From: Stropharia rugosoannulata
Taxonomy: Eukaryota > Basidiomycota > Agaricomycetes > Agaricales > Strophariaceae
Length of the DNA: 64,000 nucleotides
Assembly (NCBI GenBank): GCA_028532985.1
Contig: JANCIK010000002.1
Coordinates: 4,030,001 to 4,094,000 of the forward strand
Reading direction: 5' to 3'
How positions within the stretch are numbered: the stretch's first letter is position 1; each line of letters opens with the position of its first letter. Shown here in pieces: positions 58,601 to 64,000 of the stretch. Under the pieces are notes generated by a model. That model was not told the origin of the DNA and ran no database searches. It saw only the letters and a list, made by a program, of their open reading frames with translations. The position numbers and the translations under genes are program-made.

Positions 58601-61404
58601 CCTCTGCGTCTCATCAACGTCAAGTTCACGATTCCAGTCTATTTCCGGGGCCCTTGGAAATTGACTAGTGGAGGGCGCGATGGTACGTGCGCAGGACTAG
58701 TGCGTATTACCAACCTAACTAACTCCCTTTTCATTCAGTTTCTGCTCTCAATTTGATTTACCATCCTTGGTTCCCATCGCTGAGCCACTTGGAAGCCATC
58801 TCTGCCTCCCTTTCCTGGCGCGTTCCTGTTTTCTACTGTGTCCTCCCCGCCTCTGTCCCGTCCCGCCCCGCCCCGCCTCGAGCTTACCTTGCGTGTGCAC
58901 TGATTTCCCTGCTGCCTCGCTCCTGGCCTGCCAACCTTGCTTCCCCTGCTCATTCTCCCGCGCCGTTCTGTGATCTCGCTCAACACTGCTCGTGACTAGA
59001 CTAAGACAGACGCACCCCACATCCCCGTTCCCCTCGACTTGGCCTCATGTATGCGTGTTCATGACGCATATATCGACCCCCACTGCCCATGGGTTACCCT
59101 TGGTGAGTCCGACTTGGGTCATTTCCCATTATCAGCAATTCTATTCAGGACATTACTAATACTTTCTCTTCTGTGCTCCAGCCCCAGGATTCCCGACGAC
59201 CCTGGACTCGGGCCCTGCTCATTGACCCGATCCCTGGCAGGATTCACATATATGCCATGTTGTCTCCTTACTAGACGGATGCAGACATTCTCGTTTTCGC
59301 TGACACCTAGTGCATGCATATTTATAGGGCTGTTGTGATCATGCCTGTCAGGCTGCGAGGTGTTTCCACGAAATCGCGAGCTTGTGGGACCCGTCCGTTG
59401 TCGATCATCACGCTGTCCTATGCTCGGTCTCCCTTCTGCTGGCGTTGCACATCGGCGTTCTGCGTGCTCTAATGTGCAAGTGGGGTAGTACGCGTCCTCA
59501 CGGCCTGATGCGGACCTTCACACACGTGGCCAGGACATTCATACCATGACCTTAATCCCTATTCATTTCACCGGTATTGGATCTGTTCTGGTACTCCCTG
59601 CTTGCGCATACATCATGAAGACGCGGTGAATATTTATCCCGCTGCTTGCATGTCGTGGCTGCTCAACGTCAACTCTGCAGCCGTCTCTACCTACCTCTTG
59701 GAGGCTTTCTCTCGTCCGAACGCGTGCGCTTCCCCTCTCCTGCGACGCGTCTTTACATCCCTGCTCCGCCCAAGCCGCGAATCGCCCTGCCTTTCCCGCC
59801 CCGTCTCCCACACCTCACAACTGCTTTTGCCCCGCTCCACAGCCATGCCGGCGCATCCTCCGAGCTTGTCCACCCCATCTTGACCAACTGGATTAGATCC
59901 CTATGACTCGACCGTCACCGAGACACCACATACGCCCGTCCATTTCATTTGCCCTGATGTACTATGCGTCTCTTCTATGCATACATCGACCCATGCTACC
60001 CTTTGGCTCGAGGTGTTACCCATGATGAGCCCGCGTCCGGCTGCGCGGTGCTTACATTCTATCACATGCCCCTCTGTACCTCGCTGAATCGTTGCGTCTT
60101 GTGTTGTTTCGGTGGGTCAGGTCGCTCACGCACTTACATAACTGCCCACATCGAATTGTGATGATATATACCTGCCCCGTCGCAAATAGGTTTGCCCTTC
60201 CATTTACTGACATACTCAAACGACAGATTAGATGCGGTCTTTCTCTCACCTTCCCCCTCAGACGACTGACGTGCTCTGGATGCCCTCCATCCCACTGGTT
60301 CACAATGCATACTTGTACTTGTGGTGTCGCCCTCCCTGTTGTCTACCTTGCCATTCACGAGTGCGCGTAACTGAAATATCTGTTTGTTTATCCAATCTTA
60401 CTATGTGCCAAAAATTTGGTGGGGACGAATTCGTCTACATGCGTGCATCTACACTCGCCGTAGCTCTACTTGAAATTTTACACTAGAGACCTCAATTATG
60501 TAGAAATGAAGTGTGTTCCCGCCGTCAGCGCCGAGGAAACGAAATCAATTATACTATCTGCCAGCTTCTGTTTTGTTTTCCGAATGCTGGCCATATAAAT
60601 ATAAAGCAAAGAAAAGCAGCAGCTCAATTATTGTACTCTGGTAAAATAGGGTTGTCTAAATAATTGACCGTCTGTATTAAACTATATGCATCCATCTAAC
60701 TTGTTTCACACCCCGTTTCTTTTTACGTAAACACGAGGATAGAAAGCGATGCAAGCTCCTCTCGTCACATTTTTTGCCAGCTAACAGTTCGCATACTCGC
60801 TCATTACTTCTAGGGCCGTAAATAGGCATATATACCTACAAAGACTGAGACTGGCAAGTTGCCTCTCGTTCAAGAATGGTCGGCCTGTTTTTAAAGACCT
60901 TAATGTTGGAACGTATCTGGCTTGCACATCTATGCCAATAAATGCTGTGCTTTATATTCTATTAAAATTGATTCATCAAAGGGAGCGACAGTGTGTGTTC
61001 TGTCAGATATATTTAGACAACATCTTCCCACATCTCAATAATTTGGATTCACTTTGAGGGGAGGGGATGTGGCAGATGACCCGCAGAGCACCATAACACT
61101 ATACTTGGGCACTATACTTGGGAGATGGAACGACCCATGCAGTGTACATTCCTCAATGCTCCCAGTACTTACCGCAATGATATTCAAAGCAGGCATCAAT
61201 CACTGCTCCACTTGTTGTATAATTGTGTAGATATTCTCCCATGTCATGCCGTTCTAATAGGATGGTTGTGACGGCCTGGAAAAATGATTGATTAGTTCTC
61301 GGAGACAGACTTAGGCGGGAACACGATGGCCTAGAGGCGTGGATGATATATATGCATGGCAGCTGCACGCCAGGTCCCCCAAATACAAGTCGCCGTCACC
61401 ACTA
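55694..61404. other. 5.7-kb region without supported gene, partly C/T-rich
   Basis: A minus-strand frame at 55961-56302 (113 codons) has balanced composition but no recognised motif. From 57.0 to 60.4 kb the plus strand is strikingly pyrimidine-rich, giving long open frames on both strands that I take as composition artefacts. An internal duplication (58990-60031) is listed separately. The last 900 bp before the next gene are AT-rich. No tRNA or transposon ends were recognised. Confidence 0.45.
58990..60031 (+). repeat. Diverged direct duplication in C/T-rich DNA
   Basis: The segment at about 58990-59110 aligns with about 59905-60031: both run gact.gac...cacat..cccgt.cc...ctgatgta.atgcg, then gcatayatcgaccc and a ccatg.gttaccc or gttacccatga end, 0.9 kb apart. 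Substitutions and small gaps are scattered, so the copies are old. No coding frame is conserved. Confidence 0.5.
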
Positions 61405-64000
61405 ATGCCTCCATTCTTCAAGAGCCCGCTCTGTATGTACGGAATACATTGCCTTAGTCTGGTTGCTCATCTATAGTTATTACTAGTCAGCAAAATTAAG
61501 AAGGGGAAGGTCAAGCCCGATGGTGACGAGAAACCTGCTCCGCCTCCACCACGGAAACCGGGGGTGTGCCGTTGCAAAATAACGAAAGAAGGGCGCAATC
61601 TGGTCATTTGCATCGATGGAACCTCAAACCAATTTGGGGAGATGGTAAGCGTCCTACACTTTCCCTTCAGGAAACGCCTAATAGGTGTCAGAATACCAAT
61701 GTTATTGAGCTCTACAGTATGCTCGAGAAGGGTAAAAAGAGGAAGCAGTTGACGTGGTACCACAGCGGGATTGGGACCTACGCTCGTCCATCCTTCAAAT
61801 CTCCCGCCTTTTACCTGCAGGTTCTGAGCCACCTCATTGATCTGGCGATTGCTTGGTAGGTTTTCGTCTCAGATTTGCGTCTCGTACTTATTTTTGCGAC
61901 AGGAATTTTGAGCGTACGATCATGGCGGCGTACGAATGGTTGGCCGAGAACTACGAGGAGGGGGATCGTATTTATCTTTTCGGTATGTAGCTGCACGCTA
62001 CCTACCGTCATGTTTATGTTTGACAGGCCTTTAGGCTTTTCTCGAGGAGCGTTTCAGGTCAGGGTTCTTGCCGCAATGATCGACAAGGTAAGGGGTCCGT
62101 GCTGTAAAACTAATGAATACTGAAATTGTGAAATTAGGTCGGTCTCATCCACAAGGGGAACGCAATGCAAATTCCTTTGTAAGTATATACAACAATTCAA
62201 AATTGTACTTATGTTTTAATTCTACATATCGTATAGTGCCTATGAGCTGTACTGCGATCCGGAAACCGACAAGCCTTCACGCTCGAAAACATCGACGGGG
62301 TCTTCTACGCCATCCCCAAAGAAGTCATTGGGCGAGCGTTTTAGCAAACTTTTGCGTCGTCATAAAAAGCCAGAGGTAGAGGTCGACGTCTCGAACAAGG
62401 TCAGCATGGCTCAGCACTTCAAGAATACATTTTCGCAGCCCGACGTGCACGTACATTTTGTTGGAGCCTGGTATGTACTGTATAATCCTATAAGTATTGA
62501 CTCATGAATACTGTTCAGGGACACGGTGTCCTCTATCGGAGTTGTGCGTGGCAAGAAGATGCTCCCTCGCACTGTCGACGGAATGGAGCACGTATGTTAT
62601 TTCCGCCACGCTCTTGCGCTTGATGAGCGACGCGTCAAGTTCTTGCCAGAATATGCACACGGTGGATCTTCGGTGCCTAGGACGCCACCAAGGGATACTA
62701 GCAACACTACATCAGTCGGTGGCCTCCAGGAACCACATGCATCGGATGAACGCCCACAGACTATCGAGGTCTGGTTTGCTGGTACTCACTCAGACATGTA
62801 TGTGAATGGAAATGCGACGTATGGAGAATAGAAACTAATATCCGATCATAGCGGTGGTGGAAACACGGCTAATCCAGATATGAACCGGAGCCGGCCCCCC
62901 TTGCGCTGGATGGTGTACGAGGCGCGGAGTCTTGGTCTGCGCACAAGGCTATTTGAACGCGAGCTTTTGGCAACAGAAAAAATCGAATTCAAAGAGTCTC
63001 TCACTGGTATCTGGAAGTTGTTCGAGGTTATTCCCTGGCGACGCCTGACATTCTCGACACGTAAAGGAGGAAAAGAAGTGACTTATAAGTGGGTGATTGT
63101 GTCATGACCCAAATCGTCTCTGATGAGTCCTACTGCAGACCACACCTTGGATCCTCTCGAAAGATTCAGCCCGGGCAAAAGATTCATACGTCTGTGGTGC
63201 AGGGCCTTGAGACCTACAAGCCGAAAGCGCGACCTCCTCAGAGTGTACCTGAGCTATGGGATGATTTAAGACACCGACGGAGCCATATAACATGGGAGGA
63301 AGATGACGCAGATGCCTTTGTGAAACCTTATGTCAGGAGATTTGTTGAGGACAACAGTGAGGAAGCCTGGACATCAGTTTGCGACATGATTGCCACTTCC
63401 GGTACGTTCTGTGATTCCTTTGGAAATTTATTTATAATTCTGGGTTCTTTTTTGGATAGGCGATGGGCTGCAGGCGGTTTACGAAGAGGTTATGAGGTTC
63501 TTAAAGTCCGAGACTGGGCATTACCAGACCAATCTAGACAACAGGATGCGTCTTGTAGCGAACGCAAAGCGACTCTTGTCGACAAAGACATCATTGAGGT
63601 TGCGTGATGCTCTAGAGCTTAAGAACGTCATGGTTGAAATAAGCGAAAGTGTTAATCCAACCGACCAAGAAATGGTCTGGGAATTTTTCTCTGACTTCCT
63701 GCAATGTACGTAAAGTCTTCGCCTAATGCATTGTTCAAACTCTAACTGATTTCATCTGCAGTTTCAAACACCACAATTGTTCCCAGCCAGTTTCTGAAGT
63801 ACAACATCAAACGGCTCTGTGAGGACAAAAGCGACACCTCTTGCGACATATTACCCAGAATCGAGGCTTCTACTGAAGGTGAAGTTTGTTGTTGTTCTTG
63901 ATTTCAGCCCTGCTAATGACCGTCAACCGGCTAAGACGACGCATGGCAACCATTGCATGAATTTATTGTTCAGCAATTGTTGGGCAATGACGATGAGAGG
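61405..64000 (+). CDS. DUF2235 alpha/beta-hydrolase-like protein, 3' end off window
   Basis: DUF2235 proteins share the fold of bacterial Tle1 phospholipase effectors; in mushrooms they are common and mostly uncharacterised. Thirteen exons reach the window edge: 61405-61432, 61487-61644, 61692-61855, 61903-61982, 62035-62087, 62138-62178, 62237-62470, 62519-62797, 62852-63088, 63139-63401, 63460-63705, 63762-63878 and 63936 onward; all phases agree. Motifs in order: NLVICIDGTSNQFGE at the N-terminus, KNTNV-like NTNVIELYS, WYHSGIGTYA, the nucleophile elbow GFSRGAFQVR (Ser), VHVHFVGAWDTVSSIG (catalytic Asp region), RHALALDERR, and IEVWFAGTHSDIGGG (catalytic His). The set matches a Ser-Asp-His triad. 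A C-terminal extension of over 300 residues with no known domain follows (KETGHY-like, SLRLRDALELKNVM). Substrate is unknown; lipid or ester hydrolysis is inferred. The start gives a short first exon coding MPPFFKSPL. Confidence 0.88.

Noticed and set aside
58735..59020. Minus-strand Arg/Gly/Glu-rich frames
   Set aside because: They result from the purine bias of the minus strand; overlapping frames on both strands are open, with no motif or splice logic.

Overview
The window reads as nuclear DNA of a mushroom-forming basidiomycete (Agaricomycetes), most likely a wood or litter decayer. Genes are split by many short GT-AG introns of about 45-90 nt. The recognisable families fit this group: a DUF6698 protein, two multi-exon fungal P450s, a CE15 glucuronoyl esterase, a membrane-anchored copper radical oxidase, HET-domain proteins and a repeat-less NACHT (NLR-like) protein. 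No bacterial operon, CRISPR array, rRNA or convincing tRNA was seen. All exon models below were built by hand from reading frames, splice sites and family motifs.

Layout: 0.5-2.1 kb, DUF6698 gene (+). 3.3-4.3 kb, acidic repeat protein (+). 7.4-11.4 kb, a decaying array of HET-domain gene copies; the middle copy is interrupted by a 222-bp CACTA-like MITE. 11.9-13.9 kb P450 (+) converges on a CE15 esterase (-, 14.1-15.4 kb). 17.3-17.8 kb holds a second MITE of the same family and a SINE-like element with a perfect 15-bp target duplication. 18.2-19.3 kb, a possible LAMTOR1-like lysosomal adaptor (-). 19.7-19.9 kb, a Helitron/PIF1 helicase tail. 22.8-24.1 kb, a two-finger GATA factor (-). 28.0-29.3 kb, Lunapark (+). 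34.1-35.0 kb, a small P-loop kinase-like protein with an 11-nt exon (+). 35.8-37.2 kb, a single-pass membrane protein (-). 38.1 kb, a second SINE-like copy. 38.2-42.8 kb, an intact HET gene next to a NACHT gene on the same strand. 44.1-44.4 kb, a small Cys-rich membrane protein (+). 44.9-47.4 kb, the copper radical oxidase (-). 50.7-52.3 kb, a conserved hypothetical with a Cys-rich motif (+). 53.5-55.6 kb, a 12-exon P450 (-). 61.4-64.0 kb, a DUF2235 alpha/beta hydrolase running off the window (+). Long stretches between (4.3-7.4, 20-22.8, 24-28, 29.3-34.1, 55.7-61.4 kb) show no gene I can support.

Together the genes suggest three themes. The secreted or surface oxidase and esterase serve lignocellulose attack. 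The P450s serve oxidation of small molecules. The HET/NACHT genes fit non-self recognition or innate immunity, families that usually turn over fast; here one HET locus is being lost through duplication, nonsense mutations and transposon insertion, while another stays open beside an NLR that carries a single-base frameshift in a homopolymer.
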